Both the position numbers and the translations under genes were made by a program. From assembly GCA_003013855.2 (NCBI GenBank), contig ML058384.1, positions 14,642,176 to 14,706,175 of the forward strand: a DNA stretch of 64,000 nt. Reading direction: 5' to 3'. The notes beneath the pieces were generated by a model that saw only the letters and a list, made by a program, of their open reading frames with translations, was not told the origin of the DNA and did no database searches. Below are positions 1-11,517 of the stretch, piece after piece; position 1 is the first letter of the stretch, and the number at the start of each line of letters is the position of its first letter. The stretch is from Liriodendron chinense. Its lineage: Eukaryota > Streptophyta > Magnoliopsida > Magnoliales > Magnoliaceae.

Positions 1-1206
1 CTAACGTCATAGTTCATCATCTGAAAGTTGATCCAAAGCACAAACCTGTTCATCAGTGTTGATGAGCGTTCACCGCAGAAAGGCAAATGGTGATTAAAAC
101 TGAGGTCGAAAAGTTGTTGACTGTCAATTTCATTAAGGAAGTTGACTACCCAGAATGGGTCCCGAACGTGGTCCTTGTTCAAAAAGATAATGGTAAGTGA
201 AGAATGTGCGTGGACTATTTGATCTAAGCAAAGCATGCCCGAAGGATAGTTTTCCGACTCCGCGCATCGACCAATTGGTTGATTCAATAGTGGGGCACGC
301 CCTGCTCAGCTTTATGGACGCCTACTCTGGTTATAACCAAATTATGATACACCCGCCCGATAGTCAATACACTGCCTTTATCACTGACAGCGGCTTGTAT
401 TGTTACAAGGTAATGCCTTTTGGTCTCAAGAATGCAGGAGCCACCTATCGACGCCTAGTCAATAAAATATTCGCCAGGCAAATCGGTAGGAATATGGAAG
501 TTTATGTCGACGACATGCTCATGAAAAGTGCCGTAGCAAACGACCACCTCGCAGATCTTCGAGAAGCCTTCGACTTGATGAGGAAGTATCAAATGAAGTT
601 AAATATAGAAAAATGTGCTTTTGGGGTTTCCGTCGGGAAATTTCTTGGGTTTATGGTTGGCCAACGAGGAATCGAGGAAAATCCCAAGAAAATAAAAGCC
701 TTGATCAAGATTAAGTCTCCGTCCACTCTCAAAGATGTCCAACGATTGCCTGGTCGCATTGCATCATTGAACAGGTTTATTTCGCATGCCTCTGATAAGT
801 GCCTTCCTTTTTTCAAGCTTCTTCGAGCTACTGCAAAAACCGACTGGGTATGGACTCCGCAATGCGAAGAAGCATTTCAACAACTGAAGCAATATATGAG
901 CACGCCTCTTATTTTATCAAAGCCTGTTTTACACGAGCAGCTCTTTCTTTATTTATCTGTGTCTTCTACTGCCGTTAGCGCTACATTAATAAGAGAAGAT
1001 TCCGTGGTACAAAGGCCCATTTATTATATTAGTCGAGCGATGGTGGATGCCGAAACTCGATACTCTCATATGGAGAAATTAGCTCTCGCCTTAGTAACTG
1101 CTGCTCGAAAACTGCGACCATATTTCCAAGCCCACGCTATATTGGTACCTACGAATCATCCCTTAAGACAGGTCCTTTAAAAACCTGAGGTTTCAGGGTG
1201 ATTGAC
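1..1206 (+). pseudogene. pol: pol fragment of element A: reverse transcriptase and first RNase H
   Basis: Translation gives a gypsy RT with the catalytic YVDD motif at 503-514, preceded by the FPTPRIDQLVD and MPFGLKNAGATY motifs. The connection/first RNase H region follows, with PIYYISRAMVDAETRYSHME and NHPLRQVL. This enzyme copies element RNA into cDNA in cytoplasmic particles. Compared with element B, a 1-nt deletion near 205-215 and a stop near 60 break the frame, so the long open stretch only begins at 197. The reading frame runs into the solo LTR at 1207 and resumes at 5764. It is non-functional as it stands. Confidence 0.93.
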
Positions 1207-2739
1207 TGTCACACCTCAAACCCGGGGACCGGGCTCGCTAAATTCCCGATCGCCGACCTTGGTGCCAACAGCCTCCATAGTACCCCATTCTCGGGTCCTA
1301 GCTCTCATGTGCCAGGTTCCGATCCTGGGATCCTACCAGGAGGATTTTTAGGGTAAATTTTTTTGTACAGGAGCATAATCAAAACCATAAAACATCATCA
1401 AATATCCACTAAAAAGTTTGTTGAGTACAGTGCTGGAAAGGGAAATACAACATGTAGCAGAAGTCCAAAATATTAGGTACATACACCGCGCTCAATGCTG
1501 CTGATGTGCCCTAGTACCTGCAGTGTAAACAAACGCGCATGAGCTTCCTACGAAGCTCAGTAGAGTGCGTGTGTGCGCGTATGATGCATATGACAAGTAT
1601 ACAGATATCAGAGTAAGCGAAAGTAGTAGAGGGCTAAGTTACCAAGTTCATGAATGCTATCAGCCATCCCAAGGCTATGCGATGCAAGGGCCTACATGGC
1701 CAAGTGTTACATGCTAGAGATGCAATGCAAACATGTCAATCCTCAATTGATCCACATATCAAAATAGTTCTCATCTGGGACATCACCGGGGTCTAGTATA
1801 CTCTAATACTGGCCACCGCACATCACGCGCATAACCAAGTGAGTAGAAAAGACCTCACTATCCGCCTCGTCAGTGGTATGCCAATGCCCACCCGGCTCGC
1901 CAATAGCGAACCCATTCCATGAGCTGGTTAGACTCGACCTAGCTTACAGCCCACTGCACCCGGGCGGATAAGGTCACACCCCTTTCCAACCGACCTCAAC
2001 ACAGTGGAAGACGCGGCCTACTGGTATTTGGCACATGGGCGCTCATGTTATCCACTCGGTCTTGACGTTGGAGCATCCATTGGTACCACAGGGTTTAGGG
2101 ATTTTCACCCAAGGACATCCATAGCGCCCACGTACTAGAACAAGTTTCCGGTGTCCATTACTTGCCAACCACGATGTGACTATGGTGGCCACCACCCTGA
2201 TGCTGCTAGGGTGTGAAGGCGATCATGACATACATAATGCGAAATGCATGAGTCATACAATCCAAGTCATGCACCAAACTTACGCATACTGCGCAATCAT
2301 GTGGAGCGACCCTGTCTCACTTGGGTCCCCTAAGTATAAAAGCCAACTAGCATATGCTATGGTTAATCATGATCCATAACAGGCATACAAATGATGCATA
2401 TGGGCATATGAATAAGCATGGTATTCATTATACTAAGCATGTTATCAGAGTAACATATCAAGCTAATCATACTAACATATTACCAAACATATCATGTAAC
2501 ATTGGCCTTAAAAGGCCCAATATATATACAGAGAGTGGAACTCGGACTAGGGGCCCCATTAGAAATGTAAAGGTCTTCATGGCATAGCCCACTTGAGACT
2601 ATATCCGCCCCTTACTTGGGCCTGCACATACAATGTAGGCCGACAAAATAGGTGTACGGCATGGATAAAACATATATATCAAAGGAAGGACCAAGGTGGG
2701 CTCCGCCCACTAGTCGGATAGCAAATATACATCACCATT

Positions 2740-4870
2740 CTTAGGAAGTTTCAATCGTAGGTATTCAAGCACCACCATTTTCTAAGTGAAGCCCATTCAG
2801 ATCGGGCCTCACGCGTCGATCAAGACGGGTGGCATGGTACACAATACATCCATCAAGGTGGAACCCAAAGATGGGCCCACAACCTCTATTCCGATGAAAA
2901 ATAAACAATAAAGTGGCCCCAAGGAAGTTTTCAATGGTGGGCATCAATGACCACTATTCCCTGTGGGTGTGGCCCACCTAACATCTGGATTTGCCTCATT
3001 GTTGGGGCCATATCCTAAAATGGCATGGAAAAAATAGATGGGCAGCATGAATAGAACAGATACATCATGGTGGAACTAATAGATACATCACGTTGGGACC
3101 CATAGGGTGGGCCACCTGCTGGGAGCGTGGTACCCAGCTGGGTTCCAAGAAGTTTTGAATCAAGTAAATGTTGTGTTTTACCCTCCATCCATATCCATGG
3201 GATCTTATGAACAGGTTGGATGACAAATAAACATCACTGTAGAACCTGGAAAGGTTTCAACACCTGAAATCATTATCTCCCACTGTTTCCTGTAGCAGGG
3301 TCCCCTTGACATTTGGGTATGCTTAAATTTTGGGCTCGACCACTTATGAAATAGGTTGGATGACAATTAAACAACACTGTAGGGTTGGGAAGGTTTCAAC
3401 GGTGGAGGTCATTATTCCCACTGTTTCCCGTGGCATGGTCCACTTGTCATTTGGATATGCTTAAATTTTGGGCTCAGCCACTAAAATGAGCTGGAAAGAC
3501 ATATGGACGTAATAGATAAGGCACATACATTCTAGGTGGGCCCAACGAGTGGGGCCCATTGCCAATGCCCAAAGAGGGCTGCGCTGCTGGGCAGCAGCAT
3601 CCCCTGGACGCTGTCTGTCCAGTGGCCACGTCCCCTTTTTTTTGTTATGTTCTCATCAAGTGGAGCCCACATAAGTTTTTTATCAAGATGATATTTTTGC
3701 TCTCCCTTCTCCCATGCATGTGTGAACTTATGAGCAGGTTGGATCTCAAATAAACATCATGGTGGGCCATAGGAAGGTTTTAACGGTAGGGTCACTGTCC
3801 CCACTGTTTTCTGTGGTGAGGCCCCCTTGAGACTTGGATCTGACTCATTCTTGAGATCATGCCCTAAAATGATCTCCCTAAATGAATGGACGGTGAGGAT
3901 ATAGCACATGCATCATGGTGGGATCCACGAGTGGGCCACCAGCTGGCCTCACGAGCCAGCGTCCGTGGACACTGGTACGCCCAGCGTCAGAGACACCTCT
4001 GCTTCTTCTTTCCTTTCTTTCTTTTTTTTGTTGTGTGGTTTTGATCGAGTGGGGCCCACATAAGGGTGATCTGCTCCGTTCATCAGGTTCCTCGGCTCAT
4101 GGGGGACCCAATGAGCCCAATATTGGGTATGTAATTCGGTCTAGAAACATTAAGGTGGGCCAAAGATGGTCCAACACTAGGCACCATCCTCTTCACTGTT
4201 TCCTGTGGTGCGGTCCGCTTAAGATTTGGATCGGCTTCATATTTGGGCCCTGGCCCTAAAATGATCTGGGAAAACAGATGGACGGTGTGGATACAACATA
4301 AACATTAAGGTGGGTCCCACGAGTGGGGACCCCATTCACACTGTCCGGTTCTTCCTTGGCGCTGGACCGTCCCAGCGTCTCTGACGCTGAGGACGTCTAG
4401 CGTCCCGTTCTTCTTCCTTTTTCTTTTCCTTTTTTAATTATAGATTATATCAAGTGGGGCCCTCTTAGGGACGATCCACCCCGGCCCATTCATCATGTTC
4501 CCCAGCTCATTGGGGACCTAACAAGCCCGATATTGAGGAGGTGATTTGGTCCAGAAACTTCAAAGTGGGCCAAGGAAGTTTCATTAGTGGACATCATTAT
4601 CTCCACTATTTGCTATGGTGTGGTCCACCTGAGATCTGGATCTTCTTCATTTTTGGCGTCCAGCCCTAAAATGGGTTGGAGAAATAGATGGACGGCGTGG
4701 ATCAAATACATGCAGCAAGGTGGGTCCCACGAGTGGGGACCCTGCTCAACGCCCAAAAGGGCTTTAGCCCACGCACTGCTAGGGCAGCAGCGTCCTTTGG
4801 ACGCTGTCTGTCTAGCGGCACTCTCTCCTTTTTTTTTGTTAAATATAATTATTATTATTATTATCATTAT
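2740..4870 (+). repeat. About 400-bp direct repeats inside the giant solo LTR
   Basis: Recurring blocks share GTGGGGCCCACATAAG, CACTGTTTCCTGTGG, CCCTAAAATG, ATGGACGG and GTGGGTCCCACGAGTGG in the same order. Clear successive copies begin near 3650, 4050 and 4455, with older copies upstream. Each unit ends with a short block built from CAGCGTC and its complement GACGCTG (about 3590-3630, 3960-3995, 4345-4410 and 4775-4830). Together they account for much of the unusual LTR length. Confidence 0.75.
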
Positions 4871-5143
4871 CTAAGTTGTGGGGCCCATTCAAGGATGATT
4901 CAATCCATCCATCTGATTGTCCACCACTAGATGGGCCCAAAAGAAAAAATAAAAATGAAAGGAAATCAAGAAAATGGGGGGTTTATGTCCCCCTTGCACT
5001 CACAATGATGGTTGGACGGTTGGATTGGATCGGGTTGACGATCGGACGATCCGAACGGTGATCGGGGTCCTCCAAGCTTGATCTCCTCCCTCTACTTCTT
5101 AATCTCCTCTACACAACTCCCTCTACACTCTCTTTCTTCTCTT

Positions 5144-5148
<5 letters not shown>

Positions 5149-5219
<71 letters not shown>

Positions 5220-5236
5220 TTCTCTCTCCTTTCTCT
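5149..5236 (+). repeat. (CT)n microsatellite
   Basis: Pure CT to about 5190, then CT interrupted by TTT. It lies in the pyrimidine-rich, probably transcribed part of the giant solo LTR. Open reading frames across it are simple-sequence artefacts. Confidence 0.95.
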
Positions 5237-5763
5237 CTTCTTTCTTGCAAATGGAAATGAGAAGGCCACACCCCCCCCTCTACATATGGTAATGTATGGG
5301 TAGAGAGGAGGGAGCATGGGGTGATGATGGTGATGATGATGGCTAGCATGGGAGGGGGTAGGATGGACATGGGAGGTATGGCTTTAGTTGACTTTTGAAG
5401 TGAGAGAGTGATGGGGTGGGTATGAGGTGAGTAGAGTACGGGTATGGGTGAGAGTGATGGTGCTTGATTAGATTGATTTGACATGTACTTGGGATTTGTG
5501 CAACTGGGGCCCACACCACACGCGCGTTGCGCGGCCCACCTTGGATTACGCAATCGATCATAACTTTCACACCAGGGTATTGCAATGGGACGTGCCGCGC
5601 GGCGTTGGAATCGCAGCGCCTACGTGATCGCCGGGGTATAGGTCTTGGGTCAATGTGGTACTAAAATAAGGTCGCGATCAAGGCTCGCTAATCTGGTCCA
5701 TTCGGGACGTACCGGCACCGAAAATTAAGCGTACGGAGGGCAAATAAGGGTACGGGTCTTACA

Positions 5764-7619
5764 TTGACTAAATGGGCAATTGAGATCAGTGAGCATGATA
5801 TATCATTCTTCCTAAGAACCGCCATTAAGGGTCAAGCCGTGGCTGATTTCATTGCTGAATTCACATATTCTCCCTCCAACAATAATCCTGCGACTAGCGA
5901 CCAGATCCCCTGGTCGCTCTTTGTGGATGTGTCTTCACGCGCCACCGGTAGTGGAGCCGGCTTAATCTTAATTGCTCCTGATGGGTCGCATTTTCAATAT
6001 GCTTTACGATTTGACACCCACATCTCTAACAATGAAGCAGAATATGAGGCTTTGATCATCGGCCTCGAACTGTCGAACGTACTCGCGATTCGAAGTTTAC
6101 TTATTCATAGTGACTCTCAACTCATAGTCAATCAAGTGCTCGGCGAATTCGAGGTGAAAGAAGAGTGGATGACTTTATACAAATCCCGAGTACTTATCCT
6201 GCTCGCGAAGCTGAAGAAATATGAAATAATTCAGCATCCCTCGCGAGAGAGAACAAGTTCGCAGATTCCTTGGCAAAGCTAGCCTCTGCACCAAAGTCTG
6301 AATTAATGAAATCTGTTCCCATCGAGCATCTTCATGATCCAAGTATTCGTCAAACAACCCCAGAGCAAGTAGTCACAGTACATTCCTCCCCATGTTGGAT
6401 GGACCCCATCGTCCTCTACCTCAAAGATGGGCAACTCCCAGATGATAAAAAATTTACACGGCAAATTCGTCATTGTGCTGCCAGGTATACCTTAAAAAAT
6501 GGAATTTTACTACGTAAAAGCTTTACTTTACCATACTTAAGGTGTCTTCATCCAGAAGAGGCGCATCGTGTTCTTGATGAAATACACCAGGGGGCATGTG
6601 GTAACCATCCTAAGGGACGCTCTTTAGCATATAAAGCAATGAGGCAAGGGTACTACTGGCCCATTATGAAGGCGGATGCAATCGAATTTTTCAAAAAATG
6701 TGACAAATGCCAGCGATATTCTCCAATCCCTCATGTACCATCAGAGTAGATGACGTCGATGGATGGCCCCTCGCCCTTCGCCCAATAGGGAGTCGATATC
6801 ATCGGACCCTTACCCACCGGGAAAGGTCAGAACAGGTTTGCAATCGTATCAGTCGATTATTTCACCAAATGGGTCGAGGCAGAACCATTAACCACAATCA
6901 CTGAAAAGCAGACCACTAGGTTCATGTGGAGAAACATCATATGCCGTTATGGGCTCACCCACACTATAATCACCGACAACGGAAAGTAGTTCGACAACGC
7001 CGCGTTCTCAAAGTTTTGTTAAAAATGAAAGATACGAAGTATTCATACCTCCCCATATCATCCCCAGGCTAATGGACAAGTTGAAGCAGTCAATAAAATC
7101 ATCAAACATCATCTAAAGACCAAGCTCGATGAATGTAAAGGCATGTGGTCAGAGCTCCTACCTGAAGTTTTATGGGCCTATAGAACTACAACTCGCACGT
7201 CAACTGGAGAAACTCCATTCTCTTTGGCATTTGGCACTGATGCAGTTGTCCCCGTCGAAGTCCAAGTACCCTCGCATCAAGTCAAGCAATACGATTTCGC
7301 GAATAATCAAGAGGGGTTGAGGCTTCATCTCGACCTCCTGGAAGAAAGAAGGGACGTATCCCAACTTCAAGCAATAGCTTACCAACAACGTGTTTCTCGC
7401 TATCATAACGCCGAAGTCTGACCCAGAGCTTTTCAGCTCGGCGATTTGGTCCTTAGACAAAATCTTGGAATTCCTGCTCACTCGTTGGATTCGAATTGGG
7501 AAGGCCCTTACCGAGTTATCAAAATCGTACGACCAGGTACATATTATCTCGAAGATATGCAAGGAAGGCCCTTACGTCGCCCTTAGCACGTAGAGCATCT
7601 ACTCCGATATTTTCCTTAA
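5764..7619 (+). pseudogene. pol: pol fragment of element A: archaeal-type RNase H and integrase
   Basis: Continues the frame broken at 1207. The second RNase H (WSLFVDVSSRATGSGAGL, NNEAEYEAL, IHSDSQLIV) is the extra archaeal-type domain of Tat elements; the Gly after the first catalytic Asp is Val here. Integrase follows: an HHCC zinc finger (HRVLDEIHQGACGNH ... CDKCQRY), then D (VDIIGP), D (TDNG) and E (GQVEAVN). In-frame stops lie near 6748, 6786, 6987, 7020, 7029, 7423 and 7588, many explicable as CAG/TGG/CGA changed by deamination. A 1-nt shift near 6245 separates the RNase H and integrase reading frames. Natural end is TAA at 7617-7619. Confidence 0.93.
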
Positions 7620-8015
7620 CTCGATGTAAATATGAATGATATTCAAATAAAGATGGATTGTCTTTTGGTCGCTACTCCATTTGATTGGACCCGAATAACC
7701 CCGAAGGGAATATATACATTCTCTTGGCCAAATCTCCTGCCCTCGGTAGAGTCAAAGCCTCAATCGATAGATCAATCTCTACGTGGACATGGTCACCAAG
7801 ACCCCCGGATTGAACCTAACTCATTATTTCATGAGTTAAGTACTCAGGCATTCAACATACACCCAACAAAAGCAAAAAGAATGAGAAACAACATACAAGC
7901 CATAGTATCAAAAGGTTTTTCATTCATTCCATTGACTAAAATAGTCAGATCGCTTACAAACAAAAAATAATTTTTTTTTACATAAGATAGAAAAAGAGAA
8001 GAAAGGAGATGATCA
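7620..8015. other. Non-coding spacer between pol and the antisense gene
   Basis: No gene seen. It probably holds the 3' UTR of both converging transcripts. The corresponding stretch in element B is 46576-47072 and shares CGAATAG/CCCCGAAG, CCCTCGGTAGAG-like and GACATGGTCAC blocks, so it is part of the element. Confidence 0.7.
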
Positions 8016-8461
8016 TCATTGCGCATTAGTCGAAGGAGGAGCGTTACTTTCAACCTCAGGGCCCACTTCCGAGACCCCTCCAGCTTGAGTAACCTCAGTG
8101 ACCTCGTTCTCAGCGGCCGCCCTCTCCTCTACGGCTATGATAGTTGCGACCTTCTCGAACTCTCCCATCTCAAAAGATGGAGACATCCGCTGCATCATTG
8201 GCAGTGCGAAGTCGCGACCAGCATCGTACGATTCATATCTTTCATCGTTGTACAGCTGCGAAGTTTGGAACTCCATGATAGCGCGGGGCCCCTCTTCGGA
8301 GAGCATCTTGACGAGGGCCACCCTGTCCTCCTCCCAATGGATAGAGTCATCTTTAAGCTGCGCAAGGGTGGAGCGCTCTTTCTCCAGATTGTCGCTGACT
8401 TCCTTTAGCCGCGACCTGCTTTCCGCGAGCTGCTCCTCCATTGAGATCTTATCTTGGCGAA

Positions 8462-8516
<55 letters not shown>

Positions 8517-10227
8517 CTCCTTCATCTCCTCGAGCTTGGCGAAGTTCATGTCCAAGGTCTGATATCTGTCAGTCAGGACTTGGACCTTTTCAATGAGGAT
8601 TTTCCTCTCCTCAGTCATCTTCGCGATTAAAGTCTCGCGAGATTTAATGACCTGGTCCCTCCCGTGGACCGCCTTCTCCAGGGCAACCCTCTTCCCTTCA
8701 ACGTCATCTATAATACAACGAGCGGCGAGGATGTCATGCCTCATTCGTATGATGAGATCCAGGCCCTGTTCAAAGAGAAGAAGGATTATGAGATGTTCAC
8801 TCAAAAACCAATGAAGAAAGCAAACACAAGTTGAAGTCGGAGTATTTCTTACTTGGACCATCCTCAGTCCTGCGTCTAGAGAGAGGTCTTCAGGACTTGG
8901 TTCGGAGAGAGTGCCGAAGGTCTGGGGGGAGATGCTGTCAAAAAGAAATTTACAAATCGGGTGTAGATGGCTCGGAACGGTAAATGTCCCAACTCCGGAA
9001 GGCTGGGCTACGACTAGCCCAGCAGGGCTCACATCTTGAGCAACAGGTTGGTCGCAAGTAGGCATCAACTCGCGAGCACCTTCAGGCTCGCGAGGTTCTT
9101 CAGCTAGGGGGCAACTTGACCTCGCCCCATCGTTCCTTGGGAAGTTATCAACAATATCAATGATCAGTGGTTTGGGAGGAACCACCGGTGCAGAAACCAT
9201 TGGGGCAGCTACCGCAGTGTCAGGAAGGGGTTCACGCGACTGTGGGGTTTGGGCAAGCTCACCCGATCGATTAGACGGGTGAGATGGACCGGCAGATGTC
9301 CTCTTTTGCCTCTTAGAGCCGGTGCCCTTCAAGCGAGGCAGTAACCCCCTCTTCTCTCCCACGTTCATCATCGCGACCTCCTCGCGAGATATCAACCCAG
9401 CAGCTACGAGTCGGGAGGCTGACAGACAGGTCTCGATATGCCTGTCACGAGCTAGTAATTTGTAAACTTTACAATCTTCTCGTGGATTCCTTCCTTCAGG
9501 CTCGATTTCCCCACGGTCGGAATACCTGCAAATACGAGCACAAGTCAGATAAACGAAAAATTCAAAGTCTGTTTATAAATCAGGGCGGAGTGAAGCTTCA
9601 CCCACCTTCGCCGAAAAAGCGGCTCACATTATGGCCCCCAGGGGTGGATCCCATCTCAGACTCCCAGTTCCCGGAAGTGAAAAACCAGCATTTCCTCCAT
9701 GCAGGGTAATTCGAAGTGGGTTTCCCCAAAATGAAATTATCCTGGTGCCAGTAACATAAGTAATACCAACCTTCGCTGGAGGGAGCTTTCTTGAGCTGGT
9801 ACATTCTGAGGAACTCCTCGACGGTCAAGTCTCCATTGCCGGCTTGTGTCCAAAGAATAAAAGAACTCAAGACCACCCTCCAACCATTTACAATGAGTTG
9901 CCTGGGGGCAATTTTATAAGTACGGAGTACGTCATGAATAAAAGGGTGAAGGGGAAGGCGTACTCCAAGGATGAAGAGGTAACCGTAGAGAGCTACGCAA
10001 CCAAGGGGAGGTGAATCCGGAGTCTCTCCCTCTCCGGGCAACCGAAAAATGACGGAGTCGGGAACTCGATATTTTTCCCATAACTCATCCAGCCACTCCT
10101 CCATCATTATGGAGGGATACCCGGACGCAAAGTATCTGCCAGCCGGAACCCTCGCGTTGTTGGAGGAAGAAGATTCCGGAGTAGCATCCCCCAGAGGGAC
10201 GGTTTCCTCATCAGAATCTCCCACCAT
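8016..10227 (-). pseudogene. Antisense accessory gene of element A (gypsy-type transposase_28-like, 3 exons)
   Basis: Start codon at 10227 (MVGDSDEETVPLG). Exon 1 (10227-9606) encodes a domain with YRVPDSVIFRLP, GCVALYGYLF, GVRLPLHPF and LIVNGWR, matching what is known as the 'putative gypsy type transposon' family (Pfam Transposase_28, from memory). Intron 1 is 9605-9526 (donor AAG/GTGGGT, acceptor GCAG). Exon 2 (9525-8853) is basic/Pro-rich with a KRGLLPRLKG-SKRQK motif that could be a nuclear signal. Intron 2 is 8852-8766 (CAA/GTAAGA ... GAACAG). Exon 3 (8765-8016) is coiled coil and ends at TGA 8018-8016. Element B has the same exon plan. A 1-nt deletion near 9470 breaks exon 2. Function unknown; it is not an integrase or RT. 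Confidence 0.8.
8465..8510 (-). repeat. In-frame (GA)n tract coding Arg-Glu repeats
   Basis: Plus strand (TC)n. Read on the minus strand it encodes an (ER)n run inside the coiled coil of the antisense gene. Element B has only KSEREKE at this point, so the tract expanded in A without breaking the frame. Confidence 0.9.
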
Positions 10228-10422
10228 GGTTTTTTAAGATAGAAAAAAAGGGCATAATACCTTGAAGGAAAAGAAGAAGAATGAAGTTACACTAGAGAAA
10301 ATTGGAGGAACGGGGTTACACCAGAGAAGGGATAGGATGCCAGAGGAAAAGAAGGAAGCAAGGAGAGAAGAAGAATTTTTTAAAACTTCGGATGAAATTT
10401 TAAAAATTTGGCAGGCTCCGTA

Positions 10423-10430
10423 TATTTATA
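10423..10430 (-). promoter_or_regulatory. TATA box of the antisense gene (element A)
   Basis: Minus-strand TATAAATA, about 196 bp upstream of the antisense start codon. The same element occurs at 49434-49441 in B and 26805-26812 in E, in the same position relative to each antisense gene. Confidence 0.65.
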
Positions 10431-10693
10431 AGAAATCATTCCTTAAGATTTGGTGACACGCGACGACCATTCATTTGGCACAACAGTCGAACGGGCATGA
10501 TCATTAATTCCGTAGATACGTGGTAGGCATCTCTTCATTTCCTCTCTGCCGAAAAGTTATGGAAAGCTGGCGCTCATTAATGATAGTCCAATCATGTACG
10601 ACTTCCCCTCCGAGAAACGCTTTAGGCGGTTATGCATGCTGATAAGCAAGTCCTTCACTTAGACTCCTCGATGGCAAGGACTTGGGGGGCATC

Positions 10694-11450
10694 TGTTATA
10701 GCCAAAAAGCGATGGTCAAAGATATCAAAGATTCAAGACCCGCGAGAGCCTTTTTTATGGTGTTTAAGCTGCGAGCCTTTATGGTCGAGGCTCGCATATC
10801 GTAAAAGTACGGTATACACTCCTGAACATGCGAGCTGGCCTGGTCGCTGGTCATCGGATGAAGGTATTTTCATAATTGGTCTGTCTTTACTTCTTGGTTG
10901 CAAAACAAAGCTCCTGCACGTGAGTAGCTCAGCTCATGGTTGTAGAAAGGGATCATATATCTACATGCGAGCAACCCACTTTAAGGATGTTAAACGAGGT
11001 TACCTTCGAGGTGAATAATTGCTACCTTTCATCATCAGTCTGTACAGATAAACTCTGGTTCGTCCTTATCCATAACTCTAAGCATCTTCATCAAGAGACA
11101 TAATCAGTTAGACGTCCAAAGTTGTTAGGTCATCCCATTATCTACGGATTAACGAGATAAGCACCTTATCCCCTAGAATCAGCAGTGATCTTAACAGCTT
11201 GCGTCATAGATTGGATCACCTGAATCTATATAAATGGATGGCCCCATAGATGAAAAAGGTACACAATCTCTAAGCTCATATCCCACTGTTCACTTTACAA
11301 CCATGTCCTGTCTGACTTAAGCTTCAGAGGGCTAACGGCTGGACGCCGGCCACCCTTAGTTTTCTCTTGTATTCTTTCAGGTTTGGAGGGAAGCCTGCTC
11401 GAAGGAAGGTGAACGTCTGGAGGATCCTGTTACCAAATCTGACGTAAACA
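10694..11450 (+). mobile_element. 3' LTR of element A
   Basis: Starts TGTTATAGCC directly after the polypurine tract CTTGGGGGGCATC (10681-10693) and ends GACGTAAACA. It is 757 bp. U3 holds TGCGAGCC/GGCTCGCA dyads (about 10740-10850). The TATA box TATATAAAT lies at 11227-11235, and the R/U5 block CTTAAGC.TC.GAGGGC-AACGGCTGGACG is shared with element B LTRs. It also supplies the terminator and polyadenylation region for the sense transcript. Confidence 0.88.
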
Positions 11451-11517
11451 GACGAGAACAGCGCTACCAGTCAAGACACCAAATTAATTCACTATCTGGG
11501 AATTGACCGAGACTGCA

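Larger units (their letters stand above)
1207..5763 (+). mobile_element. Giant solo LTR (Tekay/Del-type chromovirus-like) in element A pol
   Basis: Termini are TGTCACACC...GGGTCTTACA, flanked by the exact 5-bp duplication TTGAC (1202-1206 and 5764-5768). Removing the 4557-bp insert restores the pol reading (SG.LTKWAIEIS) seen intact in element B. No gag, pol, PBS or second LTR is present, so it is a solo LTR left by LTR-LTR recombination. The TG-TCACACC.CAAACCCGGG start and the very large LTR size fit the Tekay/Del chromovirus lineage of Ty3/gypsy; that lineage call is inference. Orientation is taken as plus from this start and from the CT-rich leader-like tract near the 3' end. Confidence 0.85.
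1..11450 (+). mobile_element. Element A: Tat-lineage Ty3/gypsy retrotransposon, 3' part
   Basis: Order seen: RT, first RNase H, (solo LTR insertion), second archaeal-type RNase H, integrase, antisense gene, polypurine tract, 3' LTR. Dual RNase H plus an antisense gene downstream of pol is the known arrangement of the Tat lineage (Grande/Retand-like). The 5' LTR, gag and protease lie outside the window. The element is closely related to the complete element B at 40388-50402, which was used to place domains and frameshifts. It appears to sit in the 5' leader of the older element E, because an E-type gag start follows its 3' LTR by only 67 bp. The right target duplication should be GACGA (11451-11455); its partner is off-window. 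Confidence 0.9.

Noticed and set aside
5078..5553. Open frames rich in Ser/Leu or Arg/Glu over CT/GA tracts (also near 15184, 38821, 53942, 62947)
   Set aside because: Translations of microsatellites in non-coding LTR sequence; no domain or partner frame.
8016..9395. Antisense frame as a host gene overlapped by a transposon
   Set aside because: The same gene, with the same introns, is inside the complete element B between its LTRs, so it belongs to the element.
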